A DNA stretch of 64,000 bases. It comes from JARRKC01 sp037388505. Lineage in GTDB: Bacteria > Acidobacteriota > UBA6911 > RPQK01 > JAPXNP01. The translations under genes and the position numbers were made by a program. The stretch is taken from positions 1 through 64,000 of the forward strand of contig JARRKC010000029.1 in NCBI GenBank assembly GCA_037388505.1, given 5' to 3'. Positions 33,388 through 42,204 of this stretch are shown here, one piece after another. How positions within the stretch are numbered: the first letter of the stretch is position 1; every line of letters begins with the position of its first letter. The notes below the pieces were generated by a model. That model was not told the origin of the DNA and did not search any database. It saw only the letters and a list, made by a program, of their open reading frames with translations.

Positions 33388-35322
33388 CTAGTCGGAACTC
33401 GGGTCAGGCCGCGCGCCGGAGGGTGGCACGAGCAGAATGCGATACACACCCTCTGCGAGGGTGCCGGCCAACAATTCTCCGGACGACGTGCGGCTGAAAC
33501 TCTGGATTCTGGAGAGTTCCTTACCGACGTTGACGGTCTCCCAAGTCGATCCGAGATCGTGACTGGTAAACAGGTAACCGACCAGAGGATCCGCGGCGAC
33601 CACCTCTCCGGGGTCCGGTCCCCCCGCGACTGCGGCGATCTCGATTGGGAAGATTCCGTCGGCCCGGGCCCAGTGGTCCCCACGATCGTCCGAGTAGAAC
33701 AGTCCTTCCTTCGTCGCGGCAAACAGACGGTTCTGGACGAGCCCCAGATCGTTGACCGCAATGTAGGGTAATCCCTCCACCCGGATCTTCCAGTCGCTTC
33801 CCTCGTCATCGGAACGAAAGATACCCATCTCAGTACCGATATAAGCCGTGTCTGTTCGTGGATCAGTCAGAACACAGAGCACGCTCCGGTCATAGACGCC
33901 GATCTCGAGTTTCTTGGGCGACCCATCTTCGTCGATGCGAAAGATCCCGCTCGAAGCCGCTATCAGTAGTTTCGACTCGCGGTCGAGGTACTGGATACCA
34001 TTGACGACCAAATGTCCCGTGCCGGGGACCAGAGACCAGGCCTTCTCACCGGGAAGTCCGCGGTAGACTCCCCGCCCGGTTCCCAAGAGAACCTCGTCCG
34101 ATCGCGAGGACGGCAGGATGGTGCGGATCGAGCCCACCACTTCGCCCAGACCCTCGTTGTAGGACTGCCAACCCCTTCCGCCATTCTCGGACCAGAAGAA
34201 ACCGCCGTGGCTGGTGTCGCGCGTCACCGCCGCAAACACTTCATTCCGACTTCCCGGGCGGCTGGCCACGTAGGAAATCTGGCGCTGACAGAATCCCGAA
34301 TTGGAGGCTTGGAAGGTTTGCCCGCCGTCGCGGGTCGCGAGCACACCCGCATCATCGGTGCCCAGCAGGAACCTGTCGCTGTCCTGCCGATCGATCAGAA
34401 TCGAATTGATCACGACCCCAGGCAGAACGAGTTTCCAGCTGTCTCCGCCATTGCGGGACCGGTACAGACCTTCGGTCGTTCCTGCGTAGATGACACCGGG
34501 CTTGGTCGGATCGAAGCGGACCACCCTCGTTCGCTTGGCCGCAGCGGGAATCCCGTTCTTGATCCGCTCCCACCGTTCACCTGCATTCAGAGAACGATAG
34601 ACCCCTGAGCATGCCCCCGCCAGGAGATGCGAAGGGGCAACGGGGTCGATCTGAAAAGAGAAAAGGTCGCTGTCCCAGTACATTCCGCTGTGAATCGCGA
34701 TCCAAGACTTGCCCAAATTTGGCGTTTTCCAGGCAAGCCGCCATGTGCCGACGTAAAGCAGATTCGCATCGGTCGGGTCGAAGGCCAGAGAGTGGACATT
34801 GTAGAGGCTCCGATAGCCTCGCGTGATGCGAGCCCAGTTCCTGCCTCCGTCCGTGCTGAGCAGTACGCCCTCGGTGATCCCGACCGCGATCACGTCCGAA
34901 TTGGTCGGTGCTACGGCCACAGCCCGAATACTGCTTTGATGATCGCCCAGATCGATCTGACTCCAGGAACGACCCGCATCTGAGCTCCTGTAAAGCCCTC
35001 CCCGATCACTCTTCAATTCCCAGCCGCCGGCCCAGATGACGTCGGGATTGTTCGGGTCGACGACGAGGGCATCGATGACGAGTTCGCGTCTGCCTATGCC
35101 CGGACTCAGCTTGTGCCAGGAGGCACCGCCGTCGTTGGAAGCGAAAATCTGACCGTCCGCAGTACCGAGGTAGACACGCAGCGGCTGCTCGGGATGACTC
35201 GTCAGCGAGCGAACGTCCCCACCGAACGGCCCGAGCGGAATGAGATCGGGCTCGGCCCGAACCGGGAGCATCAAACAACCGGTGAGCACACAACACAAAA
35301 GGAGCAGCTTCTTGATTCGCAT
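33388..35322 (-). other. Downstream half: ten-Asp-box (sortilin/YCF48-type) propeller with its own signal peptide
   Basis: This is the module that begins at an internal ATG (35322) within the fused frame. MRIKKLLLLCCVLTGC is a lipoprotein signal (lipobox L-T-G-C), after which ten SxDxGxxW-type boxes follow: SNDGGASW, SSDAGRSW, STDGGRNW, SLNAGERW, SRNGGDSW, TRDGGQTF, SENGGRGW, SDDEGSDW, SDDRGDHW and SHDLGSTW. This indicates one or two beta-propellers of the sialidase/sortilin (BNR) fold, without visible sialidase catalytic residues. It is probably anchored in the outer or inner membrane. Whether it is made separately, as a fusion, or both is unresolved; a GAGG lies 11 bases before the internal ATG. 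Confidence 0.7.
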
Positions 35323-37437
35323 AGAAAAAAAGGCCTCGACTTCGACACGGCGGTTCTGCATGCGGCCTTCCTTCGTCGAATTGTCGGCGATGGGATTGCC
35401 CTCACCACCGGAAGTCGCCTCGATTCGGCCGGCGTCGATGTTGTGCTGCTTGACCAGATAGTCTTTGACGGCATCAGCCCGTCTCTGGCCGACCTTCAGA
35501 TTGTTCGCCTCGCTACCCGTGCTGTCGGTATAGCCGGTCACGCGGGCATGCAGCTGCGGGTTCTGCTGCATCTTGAGTGCGATCTCATCCAACTGAGCCT
35601 TGGCCTTGTTGTCCGGCCGCATACCGGTCATCGGGATGACGACCTTCTCGCTCACGCTGAACGACTGGGTGCTGGTGCACGAGCCGCCGCGGTCGTCGTT
35701 GACGGTCAAGGTCACACTGTGCGAGCCACCGGTCATTCCGCTCGTGTTGATCGAGAGCATAGTTCCGCTTTCGGACCTGCCCTGACCATCGACCTGCCAG
35801 TGATAGGTCAGCGGATCGTTGTCCGGATCGGAGGCCTGCGCCGTGGCCGTCACCGTATCGCCGGCGAGCACGCTGGTCTTGTCCAGACTCAGCGAGCAGA
35901 CCGGGTTGTGGTTCGGACGACGATTGATGGTCACATTGAACTCGCAGCTGGCACTCATGTTGTCGACATCGGTCACCGTGACACGAACCGTGTGAGCGCC
36001 GATGCTCTTCCCGGCGGTTCCAAACTCGAAGTCGGGACTGTTGTTCGAAACCGACTGGCCGTCCACCGTCCACGCATAGGTCAGAACATCGCCGTTGGGG
36101 TCGGAAGCCGTCGCGTGCAGCGTAATCGACTGTCCTTCGGTCACGCTCTGGGTGGTGTTCTGACAGTTGATCGTCGGAGGCAGCTTGTGCTTCTCGACGT
36201 TGATGTCGGCCGTGCAACTCGCCACCTTTTCGCCATCGCTGACTTCCACCATGACGCTGTAGCGACCCGCTGTCAGACCCGTCGAATCGAAGGTCGCCGA
36301 ATCGTCATGCTCGGTCAACTTGCCCCCACTGGCCTTCCAGGTTACGGTCAGGTCATCGTCGTCCGGATCGAACATCGTCGCATTGACCGTCGCCGTATCG
36401 CCTTCCGTGACCGTCGTCGGCTGAGCTGAACATTCCACGGTCGGGGGCTCATCGATAGTCCGCTTGAGTACGGCCTGTACATAGAATCCGAGACAATCGG
36501 AGTCTTGCACGCCCGGAACATCCGTCCCGGTAATGTGGTAGTTGACGGCACCACTCAGCGCGAACGCCTTGCCTCCAAACGCCCGCAAGCCGAGATAGGC
36601 GTCCACGGGATCTTTCGAGTTGACGTATGGGCTCGTATCGCTCGTGCCCATGAAATGCGTCCCCAGCATTTCACCAATGAGCTGAAACGACTGCGCCCCC
36701 AGGGGAACTTCGAACCCGCCTCCCCAGTTCAGACTGTTCTGGCGGTCGATACCCGTTCGGTCGCCGGCCCAAAGATAACCGACGTCCGCGGTAAACGTTC
36801 CGCCTCCGGGGAGGTACTTCGAAAGGATGAAGTCGAATCCACCGTCCGTCGCGCCTGAGGTCAACCCTCGAAGCAGGTGCTGTCGATCATCCGTCATATG
36901 GAATTTGATGATCGGTTGAACTGCCAGGCCAACGCCGGCCCCGCGGCGTTCGGACAGCAGATTGAATTTCATGCCGGCCCAGAGATCCCCCGATCCATCA
37001 CCGAAGCCGACATCCATGTACGGCGAATCGTTGTAGAAGCCGACCGCGCCGCCGGGCCGATCATTATTGAGCACGGCCGGAACGAGCGGACCACCTGGAA
37101 GAACTTTGTTTACGACAATGTCGTCGGCGTTGACTCTCTTGTAGGCTTCGTACGAACCGAAAAGCTCGATTCGATCGCTCAGCCCAACGGTAAACGAAAC
37201 GGGGAAAACGGTGTAGTCGATATCACCTGGATCCCGATTGAATTTGTGGGCTGCGAAACCGAGGGCAACCTCACCCTGCCGGAAAGTGTCCGCAACGGGC
37301 AAGTTGAACAGCCCTGTACTTCCCCTGTGCGTCGGGATCAGGAACTTGATCTTTTCGCGATCCTGGGCGGCGGCTGTCGTGCCCACCAGGAGGGAAAGAA
37401 CAAGCATGATCCATAAGCTCTGTTTCGGCCGAAGCAT
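33388..37437 (-). CDS. OmpA-type porin fused in frame to a ten-Asp-box (BNR) lipoprotein-like module
   Basis: The protein has 1349 residues from the ATG at 37437, chosen for its signal peptide (MLRPKQSLWIMLVLSLLVGT) and a strong AGGAGGT six bases upstream. Residues about 25-335 are a beta-barrel-like porin region. About 335-615 are three Ig/PKD-like repeats (TVTEGDTATVNATMFDPDDD, SVTEGQSITLHATASDPNGD, DTVTATAQASDPDNDPLTYH). About 615-705 are an OmpA peptidoglycan-binding domain (VTGYTDSTGSEANNLKVGQR). Normally the protein would stop after RRVEVEAF. Here the frame continues through FFSMRIKKLLLLCCVLTGC, an apparent second signal peptide with lipobox, into a 640-residue Asp-box beta-propeller. 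The junction contains seven consecutive T's on the coding strand, so a one-base indel there, or programmed slippage, could separate the two genes. Confidence 0.8.
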   Translation of the reverse strand: MLRPKQSLWIMLVLSLLVGTTAAAQDREKIKFLIPTHRGSTGLFNLPVADTFRQGEVALGFAAHKFNRDPGDIDYTVFPVSFTVGLSDRIELFGSYEAYKRVNADDIVVNKVLPGGPLVPAVLNNDRPGGAVGFYNDSPYMDVGFGDGSGDLWAGMKFNLLSERRGAGVGLAVQPIIKFHMTDDRQHLLRGLTSGATDGGFDFILSKYLPGGGTFTADVGYLWAGDRTGIDRQNSLNWGGGFEVPLGAQSFQLIGEMLGTHFMGTSDTSPYVNSKDPVDAYLGLRAFGGKAFALSGAVNYHITGTDVPGVQDSDCLGFYVQAVLKRTIDEPPTVECSAQPTTVTEGDTATVNATMFDPDDDDLTVTWKASGGKLTEHDDSATFDSTGLTAGRYSVMVEVSDGEKVASCTADINVEKHKLPPTINCQNTTQSVTEGQSITLHATASDPNGDVLTYAWTVDGQSVSNNSPDFEFGTAGKSIGAHTVRVTVTDVDNMSASCEFNVTINRRPNHNPVCSLSLDKTSVLAGDTVTATAQASDPDNDPLTYHWQVDGQGRSESGTMLSINTSGMTGGSHSVTLTVNDDRGGSCTSTQSFSVSEKVVIPMTGMRPDNKAKAQLDEIALKMQQNPQLHARVTGYTDSTGSEANNLKVGQRRADAVKDYLVKQHNIDAGRIEATSGGEGNPIADNSTKEGRMQNRRVEVEAFFSMRIKKLLLLCCVLTGCLMLPVRAEPDLIPLGPFGGDVRSLTSHPEQPLRVYLGTADGQIFASNDGGASWHKLSPGIGRRELVIDALVVDPNNPDVIWAGGWELKSDRGGLYRSSDAGRSWSQIDLGDHQSSIRAVAVAPTNSDVIAVGITEGVLLSTDGGRNWARITRGYRSLYNVHSLAFDPTDANLLYVGTWRLAWKTPNLGKSWIAIHSGMYWDSDLFSFQIDPVAPSHLLAGACSGVYRSLNAGERWERIKNGIPAAAKRTRVVRFDPTKPGVIYAGTTEGLYRSRNGGDSWKLVLPGVVINSILIDRQDSDRFLLGTDDAGVLATRDGGQTFQASNSGFCQRQISYVASRPGSRNEVFAAVTRDTSHGGFFWSENGGRGWQSYNEGLGEVVGSIRTILPSSRSDEVLLGTGRGVYRGLPGEKAWSLVPGTGHLVVNGIQYLDRESKLLIAASSGIFRIDEDGSPKKLEIGVYDRSVLCVLTDPRTDTAYIGTEMGIFRSDDEGSDWKIRVEGLPYIAVNDLGLVQNRLFAATKEGLFYSDDRGDHWARADGIFPIEIAAVAGGPDPGEVVAADPLVGYLFTSHDLGSTWETVNVGKELSRIQSFSRTSSGELLAGTLAEGVYRILLVPPSGARPDPSSD

Positions 37438-37632
37438 AGATTTACCTCCTGAATTACAGTTCCCTGGGCCATGCGCCCAAAGGCTGGATCCCAAAACTCC
37501 ACATGCGTCTAGATCAAGATCTCTAGCGTGGAATACAGAAAAGAGCCCAGCGGTGTGCTCTCTCCGCATCCGCTAGAGTCATGTACGTTCCCAAAACGTT
37601 CAGTCTTGTCCCTCAAACGCTCTAACCTCGCG

Positions 37633-37641
37633 AGTATATCA
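37633..37641 (-). promoter_or_regulatory. Possible extended -10 promoter for the OmpA-type gene
   Basis: On the minus strand TGATATACT (plus-strand AGTATATCA, 37633-37641) fits the extended -10 consensus TGnTATAAT with one mismatch. The -35 at 17 bases is weak (TTACTC). It would give a leader of about 190 bases before the strong ribosome-binding site at the OmpA-type start. The rest of the 321-base divergent spacer (37438-37758) contains only a short CTAGA...TCTAG inverted repeat near 37508-37525. Confidence 0.4.
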
Positions 37642-37758
37642 TCTAGCATGCAATGGAGTAACCGGAAAGTTCAATCGTCACCGAAATTTATGCGCATCCG
37701 ATCATTTCGGCCTCCGGCCCGAGAATCACCCGGAGTTTCCGGCTAGAATGCCTTGTAT

Positions 37759-38520
37759 ATGGATGAACCGGAGCACCTGGATCAACCGGAGGGGATGACG
37801 TCACCGCCCGAGGACACCTCGCACAGTCTGGGAGCGCGGGTGATCAACGTCATCGAGATCGTCGTCGTTGCTCTCGCCGGACCAATCCTGGCGCCGGTCC
37901 TCTTTACCTTCGCCGGAGTTCCTCCTGAGCGGATACTCAGCAGCGTCCACTTCGTCGTGTCGCTCATGCTGACCGAAGCCTCGATCACTCTGCCGATCAT
38001 CTACATCCTGGTCCGACTTCGAGGTCAAAAACTTCGGAGTATTGGCTGGTGGCGCGGATCATTTGGCAGGGAGGCCGCGATCGGGCTGGCCTTCCTCCCC
38101 ATCCTTTTTGCGTCCACGATCTTGATCAGTCAGTTCTTCCAGCATGTCTTCCCTCAGTACGCAACACTGAAGAATCCGCTGCTGGACCTGGTTCAGTCAC
38201 CGGGACAGCTACTGTTGATGATCCTCAGCAGCCTCTACGTCGGAGGATTGAAGGAGGAAACCCAGCGAGCATTCGTGCTCACCCGGTTCGATGAGAATCT
38301 CGGCGGAGCCGTCGCCGGACTCGTCCTGTGGAGCCTTTTCTTCGGATACGGACACTTGATCCAGGGATTCGACAACGCCATTGCCGCCGGTGCCCTGGGA
38401 CTAATCTTCGGCCTGCTTTTCATCTGGCGACGGAGCATCACCGGACCTATGATCGCTCACGCCGCCTACGACGTCGTCACCCTGATCGTTTACTGGGAGT
38501 TCGTTGCCGCTCTTTCGTAG
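37759..38520 (+). CDS. CPBP-family (CAAX-type) membrane metalloprotease-like protein, degenerate first motif
   Basis: The protein has 253 residues from the ATG at 37759; a TTG two codons earlier is possible and no ribosome-binding site decides. It has six to eight membrane helices. The CPBP (PF02517) motifs are recognisable: GGLKEETQRAFVL for motif 1, FFGYGHLIQGF for motif 2 and AHAAYD for motif 3. In motif 1 the first of the paired glutamates is replaced by lysine (K-E-x-x-x-R by alignment), which may weaken metal-water activation. CPBP proteins act as intramembrane proteases in prenyl-protein or bacteriocin-immunity processes. The last 120 bases overlap the 3' end of the rnc gene on the opposite strand. 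Confidence 0.82.
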   Translation: MDEPEHLDQPEGMTSPPEDTSHSLGARVINVIEIVVVALAGPILAPVLFTFAGVPPERILSSVHFVVSLMLTEASITLPIIYILVRLRGQKLRSIGWWRGSFGREAAIGLAFLPILFASTILISQFFQHVFPQYATLKNPLLDLVQSPGQLLLMILSSLYVGGLKEETQRAFVLTRFDENLGGAVAGLVLWSLFFGYGHLIQGFDNAIAAGALGLIFGLLFIWRRSITGPMIAHAAYDVVTLIVYWEFVAALS

Positions 38521-39339
38521 CCGCTGCAGGGTCCGCTCGGCTGCCTGCTGCTCGGCCTCCTTCTTGGTTCGACCCGACCCACGACTCAGTTCCCGCCCTT
38601 CGCAGCTCACCGAGACGAGAAACTCCTTTCGATGCTCCGGACCGATCTCCTTCAGTACACGATAGCGAGGGCTCGGATGGCCGAGGCGATGAAGGCACTC
38701 CTGGAGGGCCGACTTATAGTCCCGGAAGGTGAGATCTCCCCGAGCGATTTCGGCAAATCGCGGTTCGAACTGCGTCAGGACGAATTCTCGCGCCGCGTTC
38801 ATCTCGCCGTCCAGATAGACGGCGGCCACCAGGCTCTCGAATACATCGGCCAGGATCGCCCTCTTGTTCCTGCCTCCCGTCTTTTCCTCGCCTCGACTGA
38901 AGTTCATGTAGGCACCGAGTCCGAGGGTTCTCGAGAGCGACGACAGCTGGCGGGTCGAGACCAGGTGCGCTCGAATCTTCGTATATTCCCCTTCGGAAAG
39001 GTCGAAATAGGTCAGATAAAGGAACTCCGCAATCAGGAAACCGAGAATCGAGTCGCCCAGGAACTCCAGCGATTCATAGTCTCCTGCCTGCCTGCCTTCA
39101 CTCGCGGCTTCATATGCAAAGCTGCGGTGCGTCAGCGCCTGATCCAGAAGATTCCGGTCCTTGAATCGATAGTGAATCCTCGATTCGAGCTCGGCCAGCC
39201 GACGATCGCGCTCCGTGGAAAGCTCAGCCTGACCGGACGCCCGGGTAGACTGTGCTTCCGAAGACCGCAGACCTCGGATGAAGGAGATTGCCTTGCGCCA
39301 CACGAACCTCCAATCACTCCCTTCTTGAACTGCCGGCAC
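38401..39339 (-). CDS. rnc: Ribonuclease III
   Basis: The protein has 312 residues, longer than E. coli RNase III (226). The catalytic domain has the signature ESLEFLGDSILG and the second acidic site ADVFESLVAAVYLD. The C-terminal dsRNA-binding domain runs from DYKSALQECLHRLG to GSGRTKKEAEQQAAERTLQR. There is a 50-residue N-terminal extension before the domain, and a 35-residue C-terminal tail (SGNELPVNDQGDDVVGGVSD onward). That tail is encoded entirely antisense to the CPBP gene, so the two genes overlap tail-to-tail by 120 bases. The enzyme cleaves double-stranded RNA during rRNA maturation and antisense regulation. The unusual tail is probably due to stop-codon loss. Confidence 0.93.
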   Translation of the reverse strand: MPAVQEGSDWRFVWRKAISFIRGLRSSEAQSTRASGQAELSTERDRRLAELESRIHYRFKDRNLLDQALTHRSFAYEAASEGRQAGDYESLEFLGDSILGFLIAEFLYLTYFDLSEGEYTKIRAHLVSTRQLSSLSRTLGLGAYMNFSRGEEKTGGRNKRAILADVFESLVAAVYLDGEMNAAREFVLTQFEPRFAEIARGDLTFRDYKSALQECLHRLGHPSPRYRVLKEIGPEHRKEFLVSVSCEGRELSRGSGRTKKEAEQQAAERTLQRLRKSGNELPVNDQGDDVVGGVSDHRSGDAPSPDEKQAED

Positions 39340-39407
39340 CGTCCTCCGAGCGGCCGAAACAAAGCTCCCCGATCACCATGACAATCCAGGCTCCAGGTAA
39401 CGGCAGC

Positions 39408-40448
39408 CTAGCGTCCGGGAGGAGGAGGTGAAGCGGGCTCGTTCTCAGGCGTCGCCACAGGCGTGGATGCCTTGAGCGCGTCCGCGTTCTTGAGCAACTC
39501 GATCTCATGCTCGCGCTCGGCCTGCGCGTCCGCCACACTCTGTAGGAGTTCCAGCCGAGCCGCTGCCACGATTTCGTCCACTGACTTCCCGGCCCATTCG
39601 GAATCCGGCAACGACTTCTTGATGATCTGCAGGACTTCTTCGAGCTGCTGACGAGCCGGAGCAGCCGCGGATCCTCCGATGGCAATACACCGGCCATAGT
39701 ACATCAGCGTCCGTTTCACGTCTCCGGTATTCCGTACCGCCGTAGCCATACGGAAATTGGCAAAATCGTGCTGGGGGTCATTCTTGAGGGCGGTTTCGAA
39801 GTACTGAATGGCTTTCTGCAGATCTGCCTTCGACACTTGGTCTTTCGTCTTGAACGACCATTCAAGATATGCCCGGCCTAACGAGTAGTTGATTTCGGCT
39901 CTGATCTGGGCCATCTCGGATACCCACTGTTCGGCCGACACTTCCGATGGCTTCTGGAGGCCATTCAGGACCGAAAGCGCAGCGTTGGCCCTGGCGACCG
40001 CCTTATCGGGCTCGTGCGTTTCGGCGTAGTAGAAAGCCAGATGACTCAGCAGATCGAACGCCCGCGGCAGTTCCGAGACCGCGATCTCTGCATGCTGAAT
40101 GAAGTCCTGAACCTGGCCCTCCTGGTAGTAGTTCATGGCGATCAGATAGTGGGCATTCGGCGTCAGGCCGCTGTTTGGAAACTGCTTGAGGAAGTCCTTC
40201 GCCAGTGCGGCTTTTTCGGCCAACGCCGAAGCATCGGCGATCGGCTTCCAGGCGTCCAGTTCTGCCTGACTTCCGGCACGCCCCGGTACCCGTTGAGCCG
40301 GAGGCGCGGCCGTCTCCTGCGTTGCCGACGGCGGTGCACTCTGCGACGGCGGAGCGCTCTGGGTTTGCGTTTGTGGATCCTGTATGGCGAACCCGGTCGC
40401 CAGCGCCACATAACTGACAAGCACCGCTATTCCCGTCTTCTTGAACAT
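39408..40448 (-). CDS. Exported TPR-like repeat protein
   Basis: The protein has 346 residues. The N-terminus is a signal peptide (MFKKTGIAVLVSYVALATGF) followed by a low-complexity Gln/Pro/Ser linker, so the protein is periplasmic or anchored. The main part is helical TPR/SEL1-type repeats (e.g. ALAKDFLKQFPNSGLTPNAH, AIQYFETALKNDPQHDFANF, TLMYYGRCIAIGGSAAAPAR), and the C-terminus is a coiled-coil-like segment with a proline-rich end. Such proteins commonly act as scaffolds or report on secretion. The next gene in the same direction also has TPRs and an HExxH motif, so the two may work together. Confidence 0.8.
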   Translation of the reverse strand: MFKKTGIAVLVSYVALATGFAIQDPQTQTQSAPPSQSAPPSATQETAAPPAQRVPGRAGSQAELDAWKPIADASALAEKAALAKDFLKQFPNSGLTPNAHYLIAMNYYQEGQVQDFIQHAEIAVSELPRAFDLLSHLAFYYAETHEPDKAVARANAALSVLNGLQKPSEVSAEQWVSEMAQIRAEINYSLGRAYLEWSFKTKDQVSKADLQKAIQYFETALKNDPQHDFANFRMATAVRNTGDVKRTLMYYGRCIAIGGSAAAPARQQLEEVLQIIKKSLPDSEWAGKSVDEIVAAARLELLQSVADAQAEREHEIELLKNADALKASTPVATPENEPASPPPPGR

Positions 40449-40536
40449 GCTAAATCCTCCTAAAGAACCGTCTGCGTCTTCTGCTCTCGCGTGGTGCTGT
40501 CGTGCGGAGTAGAAACCTGCGCTGAACGTCTGCCCT

Positions 40537-42144
40537 TCACTGGTGCTGTTCCGCCGGCGGCAAGTGAGTCAGCGACTCCTGAGCAGCCCGGCGCGCACCC
40601 TTGAAATCGTCGCCGAGCGCCAGAACTCCTTCGAACTTGCGGCGGGCTTCATCGAATTTACGTTGATACGCTAGGTAACGACCCAGCCTTACGGCACACC
40701 AAGCCTTGACCCACGGCTCTGCTGTATCCGATGCTTCCGCACGGGAATAGTAGCTGGCTGCCAGATCAGGCTTCTGTTGCTGTGCCGCAATCTGCCCCAG
40801 GTAAAATAGCGCGCTGCCGTTCTCGGGCTGGATCTGCAGCAGCCGCTCGAGTCGGATCGTGGCCTCGGGCCAGGATTTGTCCGCAATCAGTTGACCGGCT
40901 TCCGCCAGCAACCGCTGCACCTCTTGACGCTGCCGCTCCTGGTTCTCCGCTTCTTCGGCCGCGGCCTGCTCGGCCTTCTTCCGAGCGGCGGACTGCAGTT
41001 CCCATTCGAGTACGTGTGTCGCATCCTCCTCGATCTGGTCTTCCGGAATCGAAACCATCGTTCCGGCGAGATATGCCGGGAACGGTTCTCGACCGGCCGC
41101 CTCGAATTCCACTAGTTCACGCATAAAGAAGGGGAAGAAGATCAGTCCTCGCCGGAATTGCTTGACGGTCTCCGCCTGCTCATCCCCAGCTGGAACGGGA
41201 TGCAGCCGATGCATCACCGCTTCGATCAACGATTCATCCACCGTCAGCAGAAACCGGCCGCGGAAATCCCTTCGTAGATTGGGCTGCTGTTCTGCCAACT
41301 GCATCAGGGAGCGTTCCTTGAGCAACTGCCCCCCGGATTTCTCGATCAGAGGATCGATCAGGAAATGCAGGTACTCGTGCTGAATCTGGTCGAAGTTGTT
41401 CTGCGGCTGGTCCGCGGGACCGAGCACAATGTAGTAGGTCCGTTCAAGATTCCTGGCGTGGACGACGTTCTGCAGCCCGAGCAGATCCGACATGACGACG
41501 ATAGACCGGTCGAGCGCGATCCGCGGCGGGATGTGGAAATACTCGATCGTCTTGTGAATCACGTCGAGGATGACCGGCCGGTAGGCCTCCAGTTCCCTTT
41601 CGTATTCCGGCCGGTAGCGCTCCCACAATACCGCGATGTGAGCCTTCTCGTAGAACTCGGGCAAGAGCTCTTCGAAGCCCAGAATCTTCTGAACATCGAG
41701 AGGTATTTCCGGAGCATCGGTCTGGAGCTGGAAATCGGGAGGACCGGTAAGAAGAAGAGCCAACGACGTGTAAGCCGTATGCTGGTCTTGCTCTGTCAGA
41801 AAGGGCCTCTCGTTGAAGGCGGCCCGCAACCGCTCTCGAAGACCCGGATCGAGGTCCGCAAGGTCCTGGCGAAGCAAACCAGCGAGCTTCCCTTGCCGGC
41901 CCGAGTTCTCGTCAAAGCCCGCGGCAGTCACAGCCGCCATTACAGTGAAGATGCGGAGATCCGTTCGAATGTCGATATTCGCGATCTCGTCGATGGTGGA
42001 CTGCCCGCTCACGGCTGCAGCCGTTTCCTGCGGGTTCTGAGGCGCCGCGGGCAAGAAACCATCCGAGCCGAAAATGAGTATTCCGGTAAGCGCAGCAACG
42101 GAGAGAGCGTTCCAGCAGAGGGAAGAAGCACCTGAATCGTTCAA
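40537..42144 (-). CDS. Exported HExxH putative metallopeptidase with C-terminal TPR repeats
   Basis: The protein has 535 residues with a hydrophobic N-terminal segment (WNALSVAALTGILIFGSDGF) that can act as a signal. The middle has QIQHEYLHFLIDPLIEKSGG, an HExxH zinc-peptidase motif, in a domain of no family I recognise with confidence. After about residue 390 comes a glutamate-rich coiled coil (AARKKAEQAAAEEAENQERQ) and then TPR repeats (WPEATIRLERLLQIQPENGS, ALFYLGQIAAQQQKPDLAAS, KAWCAVRLGRYLAYQRKFDE). The zinc site suggests a secreted or periplasmic protease. A third metal ligand cannot be assigned by eye. It lies upstream of another TPR protein in the same direction. Confidence 0.72.
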   Translation of the reverse strand: MNDSGASSLCWNALSVAALTGILIFGSDGFLPAAPQNPQETAAAVSGQSTIDEIANIDIRTDLRIFTVMAAVTAAGFDENSGRQGKLAGLLRQDLADLDPGLRERLRAAFNERPFLTEQDQHTAYTSLALLLTGPPDFQLQTDAPEIPLDVQKILGFEELLPEFYEKAHIAVLWERYRPEYERELEAYRPVILDVIHKTIEYFHIPPRIALDRSIVVMSDLLGLQNVVHARNLERTYYIVLGPADQPQNNFDQIQHEYLHFLIDPLIEKSGGQLLKERSLMQLAEQQPNLRRDFRGRFLLTVDESLIEAVMHRLHPVPAGDEQAETVKQFRRGLIFFPFFMRELVEFEAAGREPFPAYLAGTMVSIPEDQIEEDATHVLEWELQSAARKKAEQAAAEEAENQERQRQEVQRLLAEAGQLIADKSWPEATIRLERLLQIQPENGSALFYLGQIAAQQQKPDLAASYYSRAEASDTAEPWVKAWCAVRLGRYLAYQRKFDEARRKFEGVLALGDDFKGARRAAQESLTHLPPAEQHQ

Positions 42145-42204
42145 CGCTGCGGTATCTTATCCGAAGCGCCGATCCAGGTCCAGTTTCGTCGCCCTGGCGC
42201 GTCC

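Noticed and set aside
33375..33388. GCCCC-AAGG-GGGGC hairpin between queC and the fused frame
   Set aside because: The five-pair stem has no T-run on either strand, so I cannot support a terminator.
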